58,962 nucleotides of DNA from Pedobacter hiemivivus (GTDB lineage: Bacteria > Bacteroidota > Bacteroidia > Sphingobacteriales > Sphingobacteriaceae): positions 1 through 58,962 of the forward strand of contig NZ_SJSM01000030.1 of NCBI RefSeq assembly GCF_004331685.1. The letters are read 5' to 3'. The notes beneath the pieces are model-generated. The model ran no database searches. It saw nothing but the letters and a program-made list of their open reading frames with translations, and was not told the origin of the DNA. The position numbers and the translations under genes were made by a program. Each line of letters starts with the position of its first letter. The first letter of the stretch is position 1. Below are positions 17,587 through 27,206 of this stretch, one piece after another.

Positions 17587-19269
17587 CTAGTATTTAGGGT
17601 TTTGAATTAATTTGGTATTGGTCACCACTTCTATATTAGGAATTGGCCATAGATAATCCCGTTCGCTATTGAAAGTACGTATTTCTATTACCCTCAAATC
17701 TGCACGGTTTGGTACCGCAGAATAATCGGCCAGGCCGTTCTCATCAATTTGTGGTGCAGCTGCAAGTAGTCCTCTTTGTATCCTTCCGTAGAAATTTCCA
17801 GTCATGGCTTTCTCCGCGATATTCCATCTACGCAAATCTGTTTGCCTGAAACCTTCCATAGCCAGTTCATAAAGGCGTTCTTTACGAACTAAACTGCGAA
17901 ACTCAGCTGGCGTTTTACCCAATGTAATAGCCGGCATATTTACACTTGGCCGCTGCCTTACCAGGTTAATAGCGTCATAGGCCGACTGATCTAATTGATT
18001 GAGTTCGTTTTTGGCTTCGGCATAAATTAGCAGGATTTCAGCATACCTAATCTGTATTACATTCAGCTCCGAATTGGAGCGGTCTACCTTATCGGCCAGG
18101 TCTACATATTTTCGCCAGCAATATCCGGTAAATGTAGCAAAGGCGTTAATGGCTTCCTGATTGTCGACCCGTGTTGCTGGTGTTGTATCGTAATTCCAGC
18201 ATTTTAAACTGTCTCTATGTGTTTCAAACTGATAGTTGAAATATATTGACCCGGGCAATGCAATGGTAAATCCAAGCCGGGGATCTCTGTTTTTATACGG
18301 AACTTTAGGATCAAAAAGCGGTGACTCATCAATATTCAATCCATCTGTGCATGGATATGCGTCTACAAGTGATTGTGAGGGTACTTTGTTTGAAAATCCT
18401 TGTCCGTTCCTCGATAAAAGAGCTGTTGGGGTAGAATGGGTTTTGGTTTTTGAGGCGCGAAGATATTGAAATGCCCAGATGATCTCATTCGAATTCTGTC
18501 CTGCATAACTAAACAAAGCACCAAAATCGTTATGCAGACTATAGATTTTAAGATCCATGACTGCTTTAGCCGCATCGGCGGCATCCTGCCACTTCCCATT
18601 GTTTAATGCGGAGCGGGCTTTAATGGATAGCGCTGCTCCTTTTGTAGCCCTGCCAACATCAGCTCCGGTATAGCTATTTGGCAAATCCGGGGCTGCTTCG
18701 GTTAACTCTTTCATAATAAAATCGACCAGTTCAGCTTTTGAAGTTTTAGGAATCTTAGCTTCTTCGAGGGTTAACATTTTAGTAATCAATGGTACACCGC
18801 CAAAGTAATCAATTAGATACTGATAGTTATAGGCGCGAATGAAACGTGCTTCGGCTTTTGAGCGGTTAAATATTGCCGGCGTAGTCTTGTCCTTTACTTT
18901 GTCAAGATTATCCAGAATGAAATTACATTTAGCGATTACTTTATATGCGTCTCTCCAGATATCTCTTGCGTAGGTATTGTTGCTGTCATGGTTGCCTTTG
19001 CCTAGCGCTTGCAGGGCGCTATTGTTACGGTCCCAACCGATATCTGTTCCGTCATCTATAGTAAGGTTGAGGGGCATTCCATCAAGCGGTGGATTACTTA
19101 CATATTTATACAAGCCGTTAACAGCCAATATAAGTTCATCCTGGTTGGAGAAAAAAGTATCATCTGCGGGACCTGACAAAGGACTTTTATCCAGATATCC
19201 TTTTTGGCATGAAGGCGCAACTGTTATTAAAACAGCGGCCAGTATAATAAGGTATATATTTGTTTTCAT
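17587..19269 (-). CDS. SusD/RagB-family nutrient-binding lipoprotein
   Basis: This is the surface lipoprotein lid of the SusCD importer. The lipoprotein signal ends at VAPSC (Cys20-21 region), followed by the family-typical YLDKSPLSGP start. It has 560 residues, an N-terminal TPR-like helical part (FIRAYNYQYLIDYFGGVPLI) and the C-terminal RagB segment (ERLYELAMEGFRQTDLRRW, ending YLWPIP..E...N..L.QNP.Y), all standard for the classic SusD/RagB type. It lies 11 nt after the SusC stop. The ligand cannot be read from sequence. Confidence 0.95.
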   Translation of the reverse strand: MKTNIYLIILAAVLITVAPSCQKGYLDKSPLSGPADDTFFSNQDELILAVNGLYKYVSNPPLDGMPLNLTIDDGTDIGWDRNNSALQALGKGNHDSNNTYARDIWRDAYKVIAKCNFILDNLDKVKDKTTPAIFNRSKAEARFIRAYNYQYLIDYFGGVPLITKMLTLEEAKIPKTSKAELVDFIMKELTEAAPDLPNSYTGADVGRATKGAALSIKARSALNNGKWQDAADAAKAVMDLKIYSLHNDFGALFSYAGQNSNEIIWAFQYLRASKTKTHSTPTALLSRNGQGFSNKVPSQSLVDAYPCTDGLNIDESPLFDPKVPYKNRDPRLGFTIALPGSIYFNYQFETHRDSLKCWNYDTTPATRVDNQEAINAFATFTGYCWRKYVDLADKVDRSNSELNVIQIRYAEILLIYAEAKNELNQLDQSAYDAINLVRQRPSVNMPAITLGKTPAEFRSLVRKERLYELAMEGFRQTDLRRWNIAEKAMTGNFYGRIQRGLLAAAPQIDENGLADYSAVPNRADLRVIEIRTFNSERDYLWPIPNIEVVTNTKLIQNPKY

Positions 19270-19280
19270 GTGTTTTATCT

Positions 19281-22200
19281 TTAAAATGTAGCCTCTAAAC
19301 CAAAGCTGTATAGTTTAACCTGGGGATAGACACTTCCAGAACCAATTGGTGCTTCTACATCGTATCCATTAAGAAAGCGGTCGAAAGAGGCCACGTTTGA
19401 GCCATTTGCAAATACTCTGAGGCGATTGATGCTCAATCTTTTGACCACGTTAGCTGGCAGAGTGTAGCCAATCTGGATATTTTTAATACGCAAATAAGAC
19501 GCATCTCTCATCCAGAAACTGGAAGCCTGCTCATTATTAGATTCACCAAAAGCGAGTCGCGGATATTTTGCGCCCTGGTTCTCTGGCGACCAACGGTCTT
19601 TATTTTCCTCACGAATCGTTCCACCGAGTGCTCCGCCTACATTAAAAGGTAAAACGCCGGGTCCGTTCACATAACCATTGGCTTTACCTACGCCTTGTAT
19701 CAACATGGAAAAATCGATGCCTTTATAAGATGCGCCAATGTTGGAAGCAAAAGTGAACCTGGGAATCACACTACCTATAATGATCTTATCACTTTCGGTA
19801 ATCAGGCCATCACCATTTTGATCTTTGTATTTGATGTCGCCTGCTTTAACAGCACCAAATTGTTTAGCGTGAGCGGCAACTTCTGCATCAGATGTAAAAA
19901 AACCTTGTGCTTCGTAGCCAAAAAGTGAGCCGATTGAATAACCCTCTCGGTTTACCTGTAGCTTGCCGGCCTCGTTGATGCCTTTCATATCAATTACGGT
20001 ATTTTTTACATCAGATACATTGAAACTCACGTTATAATTGAAGTCTTTGACCTTCCCTTTATAAACTATGCCCAGTTCCCAACCCTTATTGTCAACAACT
20101 CCAGCATTTTGAAAGGGTGCTTTCAGACCAATGGTGAGTGGCACATCAAGCTCCAGAAGTATATCCCTGGTACGCCTTTGATAATAATCGGCAGTGATGC
20201 TCAAATTATTGAAAAGGGTTAAATCAATACCGATATTCTTTTCTTCAGTAGCCTCCCAGGAAATATTCTTATTGGCCATCTTGTTTAATGTTGCCGTATT
20301 TACGATCTGTTTACCCAAAGTGGTAGATTCCAGTTCCAGTGCAGTGGTGGAGGGATAGGTACCGATAAGCTGGTTACCAAGCCTACCCCAGGATAGCCTT
20401 AGTTTGGCTTCGTTAATGGTGTTTTTTAATCCGCTGAAAAAGTTTTCTTCTGAAATTCTCCATCCTGCTGATGCAGATGGAAAAAATCCGTATTTATTGC
20501 CGGCTGAAAAGCGGGACGAGCCATCGTAACGTGCATTGGCCTCGAACAGATATTTCCCTTTATAGGTATAATTGAACCTACTGAAGAGTGATTGCAGTGC
20601 CCATTCTTCGGCATCGCCGGTTGCAGTTTGATTTAATGCTGAACCAGTATTAAGCACCGGGTACTCTGGAAGTATATAGGTATCCCGGTAGCCATTTAGT
20701 GACTCGGTATAATAATCTTCGCGTGAACCACCAACTAAAAATTTCAAGTCATGATCGCCAAATCCCTTGCTTGCTGTAACTGTAGCCCGCATATTGTTAA
20801 AAAATGATTGTGCTTGTTTTTGTGTTAGTGAGGTTAGTGCAGGTGTAAGGAAGCTGCGTGTACCATTGGGTAAATAAGACTGAATTGCTTTCCGGAAATT
20901 TTTGGCTGATGAAAGTGCGTATTTGGGTGAATAGGCTGCCTCTGCCTCCAGCCACTCAAAAGGTTTATAATTTAGAGTCGCGTTGATGCTGCCAAATGGT
21001 GCCCTCAGCCTGTTCGTCCCTCCATCTCTGGTTGCTGATATGGGATTGACACCGTTCCAGCCCACTCCCCACTGGCCATTTTCAGTAATACCAATCTGAT
21101 TTGCAGGAATTCCGTTCATCCATTGAAAGATCTCCCCGGAGGCAGAAGTATTAATATCTGAAGTTGTCGCAGGTTCAGTAGTGATGGCATTTACGAATTG
21201 AAGATCGACTCTGGCTTTTAGTTTATCAGAAAAAGTGATGTCGGCATTGTTACGAATGGTGTATCGTTTGAAATTTGAGTTTTCAATGATCCCTTTCTGG
21301 TCGAGAAGCCCGAAAGAGCCCAGTAATTTTACCTTTTGCGTGCCACCCTGGATGGTTAGAAAATGGCTTTGTTGTAATCCGGAACCCGTTAAAGTTTCTT
21401 TTTGCCAATCGGTATTTGAATAAAGATCTGAACTACGCCCGTTCTGCTCCCGGTACTTGTCGATCAGCGTATTGGCATAAAGGGGGGTTCTGCCAGTATT
21501 GGCATATGCTTCGTTGATTAACAGCATATAATCCAGTGCGTTTACCAGTTTAGGTAAATTCGTTGCATCTTGCCAGCCAATATAGTTGTTGTAAGAGATA
21601 CTGATCTGATCGGCGCTTGCCCTTTTTGTTGTCACTAAAACCACGCCATTTGCCGCCCTGGACCCATAGATGGACGAAGAAGCTGCATCTTTAAGGATAG
21701 AAATGGATTCGATTAAATTTGGATCTATATTATCTATTGAGCCCTCGATTCCATCGATAATGACTAGTGGATTGGCATTGCCCATGGTACCTATCCCACG
21801 TATGCGAATTTGTCCACCATCACCACCGGGCCTGCCCGAACTTTGTCTGATGGTAACGCCGGGTGCCATACCTTGCAGCGCGGCAGAGGTTTGCCCCATC
21901 GGACGTGCCGCCAGATCCTTTCCTGAAATCATAGAAACAGCGCCCGTAAGGTTCACTTTCTTTTGTGTTCCATAACCCACCACCACCACCTCAGTCAGAT
22001 CGGTATCATCGGCCTTCATTTTTACGTTGATACTGGTCTGACTACCTACAAGGATTTGCTGTGTGGTATAACCAAGATAGGAAAACATCAGGGTGTTACC
22101 GCTATTTACTTCAATTGAGTAGCGCCCAGCCTGATCTGTAACAGTACCAGCATTGGTTTCTTTAACTTTTATGCCTACTCCCGCCATTGGTAATCCCGAA

Positions 22201-22616
22201 TCATCGGTTACAGTTCCCCCTATTTTTTGACGGGCATTATTTACTGCCCCCTGGTCTGCTTTATTGTCTGCAGGAACAGCAACTGGTGTAACAACTTTTT
22301 GCAATACAATGTACTTCTCTTTAACCACCCAGCTAAGTGCTTTCCCTCTTAGGACAGCATTCATCACTTCTCCCAGTTCGGTCTGATTAAAGTCGACAGA
22401 AATCTTTTCGGTGTCGTTTAGCAGTTTATTACTGTAGAAAACGGTTAACCCAGTTTGTTTTTTAATGGTTTTAAATAAAGTGGCAATGGTAATGTTCTTG
22501 CCTTTGAGACTGATCTTGCTGATGCCTTGAGTACTTGCGCTGACAGGCAATAAAATAAACAAGATCAAAATAACCGGCAGAGATAGCCAGCCTAATCGGG
22601 TTAGTTTTTTAAGCAT
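19281..22616 (-). CDS. SusC/RagA-family TonB-dependent receptor with N-terminal STN domain
   Basis: An outer-membrane active importer of 1111 residues. After the signal peptide (1-29) come an STN signalling domain (about 37-110), a carboxypeptidase-D-like regulatory domain (about 130-215, IGGTVTDDSGLPMAGVGIKV), the plug (VVVGYGTQKKVNLTGAVS and LVIIDGIEGSIDNIDP) and a 22-strand barrel ending in Phe. The STN domain links ligand uptake to the FecR/ECF sigma pair encoded just upstream. A short inverted repeat (ACCC-ATTC-GGGT, 22660-22671) lies in the 75-nt gap before it. It is the first gene of the SusCD pair with the SusD gene. Confidence 0.95.
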   Translation of the reverse strand: MLKKLTRLGWLSLPVILILFILLPVSASTQGISKISLKGKNITIATLFKTIKKQTGLTVFYSNKLLNDTEKISVDFNQTELGEVMNAVLRGKALSWVVKEKYIVLQKVVTPVAVPADNKADQGAVNNARQKIGGTVTDDSGLPMAGVGIKVKETNAGTVTDQAGRYSIEVNSGNTLMFSYLGYTTQQILVGSQTSINVKMKADDTDLTEVVVVGYGTQKKVNLTGAVSMISGKDLAARPMGQTSAALQGMAPGVTIRQSSGRPGGDGGQIRIRGIGTMGNANPLVIIDGIEGSIDNIDPNLIESISILKDAASSSIYGSRAANGVVLVTTKRASADQISISYNNYIGWQDATNLPKLVNALDYMLLINEAYANTGRTPLYANTLIDKYREQNGRSSDLYSNTDWQKETLTGSGLQQSHFLTIQGGTQKVKLLGSFGLLDQKGIIENSNFKRYTIRNNADITFSDKLKARVDLQFVNAITTEPATTSDINTSASGEIFQWMNGIPANQIGITENGQWGVGWNGVNPISATRDGGTNRLRAPFGSINATLNYKPFEWLEAEAAYSPKYALSSAKNFRKAIQSYLPNGTRSFLTPALTSLTQKQAQSFFNNMRATVTASKGFGDHDLKFLVGGSREDYYTESLNGYRDTYILPEYPVLNTGSALNQTATGDAEEWALQSLFSRFNYTYKGKYLFEANARYDGSSRFSAGNKYGFFPSASAGWRISEENFFSGLKNTINEAKLRLSWGRLGNQLIGTYPSTTALELESTTLGKQIVNTATLNKMANKNISWEATEEKNIGIDLTLFNNLSITADYYQRRTRDILLELDVPLTIGLKAPFQNAGVVDNKGWELGIVYKGKVKDFNYNVSFNVSDVKNTVIDMKGINEAGKLQVNREGYSIGSLFGYEAQGFFTSDAEVAAHAKQFGAVKAGDIKYKDQNGDGLITESDKIIIGSVIPRFTFASNIGASYKGIDFSMLIQGVGKANGYVNGPGVLPFNVGGALGGTIREENKDRWSPENQGAKYPRLAFGESNNEQASSFWMRDASYLRIKNIQIGYTLPANVVKRLSINRLRVFANGSNVASFDRFLNGYDVEAPIGSGSVYPQVKLYSFGLEATF

Positions 22617-22691
22617 ACATTTAAAGTTTATATTAGGTTTGCTCTAAGACGCAGCTTTTACCCGAATGGGTGAAGGTATTTTGAAAAAAAA

Positions 22692-23816
22692 TTACCTAAA
22701 GGTCAATATTCCATTTTTTAGCTCCGCTTGCATTCCCGAAGTTATTTTTAAATTATTGATCACGACTTCCAGGGGCAGGTTTTTGTCAATTTCTCCGGTA
22801 AAAGTTTGTTCGGAGACTACCTGGTTCTGCCATGCGATTTTCACATCAAACCAGCGGGTTAAGACCTGCGAGATCTGGGATAGTGGTTGGTTATGGAAGG
22901 AATAAGTTCCGTTTCGCCAGGAAAGTATTTCTTGCGGATCAAATATTTTGATCTCCAGATTGTCTTTTCCTATCACGGCTTCCTCTCCCGGTTTTAATTT
23001 GATGACCTGATTGTCTTTCTTCGCAGATACCGCCCCCTCGACAAGTGCGGTGGTAAAACTTTGAGCAGTATAGGCGTTCACGTTAAAAGACGTTCCATGT
23101 ACATGCACGTCAGCATAGGAAGTATGGACAATAAACTCCTGTTGCTTGTTCTTTGCTACTTCGAAATATGCCTCTCCTGTTAAATAGACCTCTCTTGTTT
23201 GTTTTCCAAATTGGAAAGGAAAACGCAAACTGGATGCCGCATTCATCCACACCGTGGTACCGTCTGATAATTTAATCTTATAGTCTTTTGTAACCGGGAC
23301 AAAAATCGTAGCCCATTCTTTACTATCGACATTACCGGAAGCGTAGCTCAATTCCTTTTGTTTTGTGTTGATTTGGGTCTGCCCTAATTTAATCCTAGTG
23401 TTATTGGAAAGATCGATGGCTTTTCCATTGTCTGTTTTAAGGTATACCTCTTTAAATTCCTGACTCTGAAGTGGTGAAGGCTCTTGTTTTGTGAAATTGA
23501 AATACCATATTAGTGGAATCGCAATGGCCAACATCGCTGCTACACCACTTAAAGCCCATCTATTTCTGCTGAAAAATGAACCTGGTTTTTGATGCAGGTT
23601 TGTGGCAGTTTTCTCCCAAGCCTGATGTGGGCTTAGTCCAGAGAGGAATGCTGTTCCTTCAGGGTTCCCCATTTTGGCTTCCAATACTTCCCAGAATTTT
23701 TGCACTTCGGCATAGCTTGAAATAGCATGCTCGGCAACAAGGTTATCCTGTTCACTGATCGTTCCTGCTATCTTTTCAAATAAAAGACCTTGTATATATT
23801 CCTCGTTGTACTCCAT
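22692..23816 (-). CDS. FecR-family anti-sigma factor
   Basis: An inner-membrane anti-sigma regulator of 374 residues. It has a cytoplasmic N-terminal part with the Trp-containing helix typical of sigma binding (QKFWEVLEAKM), a single membrane helix (WALSGVAAMLAIAIPLIW, about 87-104), a periplasmic FecR domain (DGTTVWMNAASSLRFP, GEAYFEVAK, VHGTSFNVNAY) and a C-terminal DUF4974 domain (LSQISQVLTRWFDVKI), which is predicted to contact the STN domain of the partner SusC. It lies 43 nt after the sigma gene and 75 nt before susC, in the standard order. Confidence 0.94.
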   Translation of the reverse strand: MEYNEEYIQGLLFEKIAGTISEQDNLVAEHAISSYAEVQKFWEVLEAKMGNPEGTAFLSGLSPHQAWEKTATNLHQKPGSFFSRNRWALSGVAAMLAIAIPLIWYFNFTKQEPSPLQSQEFKEVYLKTDNGKAIDLSNNTRIKLGQTQINTKQKELSYASGNVDSKEWATIFVPVTKDYKIKLSDGTTVWMNAASSLRFPFQFGKQTREVYLTGEAYFEVAKNKQQEFIVHTSYADVHVHGTSFNVNAYTAQSFTTALVEGAVSAKKDNQVIKLKPGEEAVIGKDNLEIKIFDPQEILSWRNGTYSFHNQPLSQISQVLTRWFDVKIAWQNQVVSEQTFTGEIDKNLPLEVVINNLKITSGMQAELKNGILTFR

Positions 23817-23859
23817 TACTACACATTAGACGCAATTAAGCGATGATCAGGTGAATATT

Positions 23860-24402
23860 TCATTTAAAATTGATGAGTTTTTTTTGCAAGGCTTTTACAG
23901 CCAGTTTTAAATGGGTTTTTATGGAGTTTACAGAGAGTCCCATTTCCTCCGCTGCTTCCTTATATTTTTTATCTTCTAGGTATACCAACTTAAATGCCTT
24001 TTGACGCCGGGAAGGTAACTGGCCAAATATTAATTCAAACTTTCCTTCGTAATCATTTTGCGGAACAGTTTCGTGGTCCTCTTCACCCCGCCAATTTTGT
24101 TCTTCTGTATATTTATGGAGCTTTCGCTCAGCTATTTTTTTATCTCTGAGAACTGTTAAGCACCGATTGTGGACTGACCGGAGCAAATAGCCTTTAACAG
24201 AGGTATTGATAGAGAGAAAAAGGTTATTTTGCCAGACGGAAATAAACAGGTTTTGTACCAGGTCCTCGGCCTCCATATCATCCTCAAGCATAAAATATGC
24301 CTTAACAGAAAGTGCCTTATAATATTTCTTAAAAATCAGCTCATAGGCAGAATAGTCCCCACGTTTAAGTTGATCCAGTAATATTTGGTCTTCATTTTCC
24401 AT
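23860..24402 (-). CDS. ECF RNA polymerase sigma factor (SusCD-associated)
   Basis: This 180-residue ECF sigma factor has region 2 (YSAYELIFKKYYKALSVKAY and DMEAEDLVQNLFISVWQN) and region 4 (LPSRRQKAFKLVYLEDKKYK followed by the helix-turn-helix GLSVNSIKTHL). It should be held by the FecR protein encoded next and drive the downstream susC-susD-oxidoreductase genes when substrate binds. Its -10/-35 target is not identifiable here. It lies 124 nt downstream of the response regulator gene on the same strand, so it could also be read through from the two-component operon. Confidence 0.94.
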   Translation of the reverse strand: MENEDQILLDQLKRGDYSAYELIFKKYYKALSVKAYFMLEDDMEAEDLVQNLFISVWQNNLFLSINTSVKGYLLRSVHNRCLTVLRDKKIAERKLHKYTEEQNWRGEEDHETVPQNDYEGKFELIFGQLPSRRQKAFKLVYLEDKKYKEAAEEMGLSVNSIKTHLKLAVKALQKKLINFK

Positions 24403-24526
24403 GCGACAATCAAGCAGGTTATCTAGGCTCTGAATATATAAAGCTAATCATTACTACGAGAAATGGAAATACAGAATAAACTAATTTATTTCCAGGGTGG
24501 CAGCTTGGCATTTTGCCGCATCAGTT

Positions 24527-25156
24527 TTAGATATTATGCTCACTGGCAAACTGAATCAGTTCACCAACGCCTTTCAAGTTTAATTTTCGGTAGATGTTTT
24601 TCCGATGGGTTTCTATGGTATAGATGCTCAAGCTCAATTGCGCAGAGATTTGTTTGTTGCCCTGGCCAAGTTTAATCAATTTAATGATTTCTATTTCCCT
24701 TGGAGATAGCTTTAACTTATTAGCAAAGTCATCTTGTTGCCAGGCTGGTGTAGCAGAGGTTTTCTGGAAGGGTAAATCAAAATAGGTACCACCATTGGCA
24801 ATATGGATCATTTTTTCTTTTAGCAGAGGCGCAATAATGTCCTTTAATATAAATCCCTTTACACCATCTTCTTTAGCTGCGGCAATAAGTTTAGCATCAA
24901 AGTACATACTCAAAAAGACGATTTTAATATCAGGCATACGCTGCCGTATTTTTTTAGCGGCTTCCAGTCCGTTCATATAAGGCATATTGATATCAAGCAG
25001 AATCAAGTCTGGCACAATGGTATTTAATGCCTGCATCAAAAGTCTGCCATTAGCGACTTTCGCGATGACTTCAAAATCAGGCACACTATTTAATATTTGC
25101 TCCAGGCCGTCGGCTAACAACAAATGATCGTCGGCAATAATGATTTTAGTCTTCAT
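24527..25156 (-). CDS. NarL/LuxR-type response regulator
   Basis: This DNA-binding response regulator has 209 residues from ATG 25156. An upstream in-frame start (25183) would add nine residues from inside the kinase gene and is unlikely. Its receiver domain has the acidic pair (ADD, 8-10), phosphoacceptor Asp55 in LILLDINMP and the conserved Lys in GFILKD. Its C-terminal LuxR helix-turn-helix (about 145-205) includes LSPREIEIIKLI and SIYTIETHRKNIYRKL. It overlaps the sensor kinase gene by 11 nt, so the two form a coupled two-component pair. Confidence 0.95.
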   Translation of the reverse strand: MKTKIIIADDHLLLADGLEQILNSVPDFEVIAKVANGRLLMQALNTIVPDLILLDINMPYMNGLEAAKKIRQRMPDIKIVFLSMYFDAKLIAAAKEDGVKGFILKDIIAPLLKEKMIHIANGGTYFDLPFQKTSATPAWQQDDFANKLKLSPREIEIIKLIKLGQGNKQISAQLSLSIYTIETHRKNIYRKLNLKGVGELIQFASEHNI

Positions 25157-27074
25157 GTGCTGTTGCTTTAGCGGTGTTCTCAAGCGGGATTTCTATAATG
25201 ATCGATGTTCCCTCTGTGCTGTCGTCGATATTAATCTTTCCATGTAAAAAATCAGTTCTCGAACGGACGTTTTTCATACCAATGCCTTCGGTAAAAGCCG
25301 TTGTACTGCCACCTATGCCATTATCTTCCAGCATCACAATAATTTCATCATTAGTAAGCAGTAGCTGTATGGTAGCTAAACTGGCTTGCGAGTGCTTAAG
25401 TGTGTTGTTGATGAGCTCATTTATAATACGGTAAATCGTAATAGAAAAGATGTTTCCAATATCCTGATCGTTTCCTTCGGTAATCAAGGTGAAGCGGATG
25501 TTACTGATCACTTTAAGTTCGTCGATTTTGTTTCTCAAGATGTGAAAAATACCCAATTCAGTAAAGTCTTTGGGTAATAGATTGTGTGATATTGATCTTA
25601 AATCACTGATTGCCTTATGACCAATATCGATGCTTTTTTGATAATGGGCCTGGCTTTCTTTGTTTTTTTGATCCTGACTATCAGGTAGATTACTAATGTG
25701 GAGTAAGAGGGTGATCAATGTAGAGCCTAAATCATCATGTAGGTCTTGCGCAATTCTTTTGCGTTCATCTTCCTGGGCAGTCACAATTTGTTGCAACGTT
25801 TCTTTCTGTTGCAGGTTGAATTTTAGCAGAATCTGCTCTTTATCATTCTTATACAAGTTGTACCGGTAAACGATGCCGATGAAAATGATAATGGCTTCTA
25901 TTACTAAGCCAATTTGGATATCATTTGGTAAAGATTGAGCTCCACTATTTAAACTTCCACCCAATAGGTAAATGCAATACTTTAAAATGCCAAAACCGAT
26001 AAAACCGCCACCAATTAAATAAAACCAGGCCAGTTTTACCTTTTGAAAAATCTTTTCGATGGCAACTAAGTAAAATAAAATAGACAGTATAAATGCTACA
26101 CTTATAAGTGCATACTCATAGGCCACCTTGAGCGCTGCAGAATTGTCAAACCAGTAGTGGATCATGAAACCGGCAACCGGGAATATAAAAAAAAAATACT
26201 TCAACACATCCATGCTTCTTTTGAAACGAGAATTTTCGACAGTAACGTCTAAAAACGCGGTAATTAGATTGGTCATGGTAATGAAACCGAGACTAGCGGC
26301 AATGTATTCTGATATGGTCGCCAGAAATGGCTGATTGGGGTACAGGTATTGGAAATCTAGTGCCACATTGCAATACATCCAGTAGAGCATGGCCAATACA
26401 TATTGAGCATATATCAGGTGTATTTTTTCTTTTAAGGACAGGTATAAGAAAATATTGATCAGGATACTAAAGATCATGATCCCTGTTAGCACGCCTAAAA
26501 ATAAATATTCTTTTTTCTCTTCCGCCCTAAAACTGTCACTATCCATTAAAGTAGGAAGGATGTTTAAGCTAGAACCTTTATTGTCAATTAAAGCCAGAAA
26601 AGTGCCATGACTTTGACTACGTAATTTGATGGGAAATACAATGTCGTAATGCGTGTATGGTCGAGCATTAAAATTAAGCTTCATACCAGATTGGCCCACA
26701 AGCACATAACCTGTATCGGTTTGTAAATAAAGTTGTGCTAAATGTAACCAGGGCTGATGCAACTGGAAGTAAAAAGTGTCATCCGCTTTTTGTTCGTTTT
26801 TTAAGGTGAAGCTTAACCAATAATAACTGTTGGTAACCCCCGCGTTGATGGCATGATCGGGATATAGTTTTTTAAAGGAATTGATGTTTATAAGTTTTGA
26901 GACCTCTTTTACCGATAGCTTATCTGGGGTTTGATAGTAGTATAGGTGTTCGTTAAACTGGAAGGTTGCATTGTCTTTGATATTCAAGGTATCCGATCGT
27001 AGTTGTGCTGATGCACCCAGTGCTAAAAGCAGGGGGAGGATTAGGCATAGCCATTTTGATATTTTTATGATCAC
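25146..27074 (-). CDS. 7TM-DISM sensor histidine kinase
   Basis: A membrane sensor kinase. From GTG at 27074 it has 642 residues and a clean signal peptide (IIKISKWLCLILPLLLAL...SAQ); a start at 27224 would overlap the divergent gene. Following this are a 7TMR-DISMED2 periplasmic sensory domain (about 30-170), seven membrane helices (about 180-385), a coiled linker, a HisKA_3 phosphoacceptor (DERKRIAQDLHDDLGS, His446) and an HATPase domain (LINNTLKHS, EDNGIGG, GIGMKNVRSRT). The DISMED2 domain resembles carbohydrate-binding folds, so a sugar-like signal is plausible. The partner regulator overlaps its 3' end. Confidence 0.93.
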   Translation of the reverse strand: MIIKISKWLCLILPLLLALGASAQLRSDTLNIKDNATFQFNEHLYYYQTPDKLSVKEVSKLININSFKKLYPDHAINAGVTNSYYWLSFTLKNEQKADDTFYFQLHQPWLHLAQLYLQTDTGYVLVGQSGMKLNFNARPYTHYDIVFPIKLRSQSHGTFLALIDNKGSSLNILPTLMDSDSFRAEEKKEYLFLGVLTGIMIFSILINIFLYLSLKEKIHLIYAQYVLAMLYWMYCNVALDFQYLYPNQPFLATISEYIAASLGFITMTNLITAFLDVTVENSRFKRSMDVLKYFFFIFPVAGFMIHYWFDNSAALKVAYEYALISVAFILSILFYLVAIEKIFQKVKLAWFYLIGGGFIGFGILKYCIYLLGGSLNSGAQSLPNDIQIGLVIEAIIIFIGIVYRYNLYKNDKEQILLKFNLQQKETLQQIVTAQEDERKRIAQDLHDDLGSTLITLLLHISNLPDSQDQKNKESQAHYQKSIDIGHKAISDLRSISHNLLPKDFTELGIFHILRNKIDELKVISNIRFTLITEGNDQDIGNIFSITIYRIINELINNTLKHSQASLATIQLLLTNDEIIVMLEDNGIGGSTTAFTEGIGMKNVRSRTDFLHGKINIDDSTEGTSIIIEIPLENTAKATAHED

Positions 27075-27130
27075 CTTGTCCAGTTTTATGTTACACTGCA
27101 AATATCTAATATAAAACAAATATAAAGACG

Positions 27131-27146
27131 TACCCAATATTGGGTA
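27131..27146. promoter_or_regulatory. Perfect 16-bp palindrome, candidate operator
   Basis: TACCCAATATTGGGTA is its own reverse complement. It lies between the divergent sensor kinase and PI-PLC genes, directly before a -33-like TTGG (27147-27150) of the PI-PLC promoter and next to the -7-like TATATTTG (27124-27117, - strand) of the kinase. Dyads of this size are typical sites for dimeric LuxR-type regulators such as the one encoded next door. Confidence 0.55.
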
Positions 27147-27177
27147 TTGGCGCCCGGTTCGGGTAGTTATACCTTTA
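27147..27177 (+). promoter_or_regulatory. Candidate promoter for the PI-PLC gene
   Basis: TTGG (27147-27150) and TACCTTTA (27170-27177) are separated by 19 bp, matching the Bacteroidota TTTG / TAnnTTTG pattern with one mismatch in each box. The ATG is 30 nt downstream. The palindrome abuts the upstream box, a usual position for an activator. Confidence 0.45.
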
Positions 27178-27206
27178 AAATGAAAAATAACTAAAACTAA
27201 TATTTT

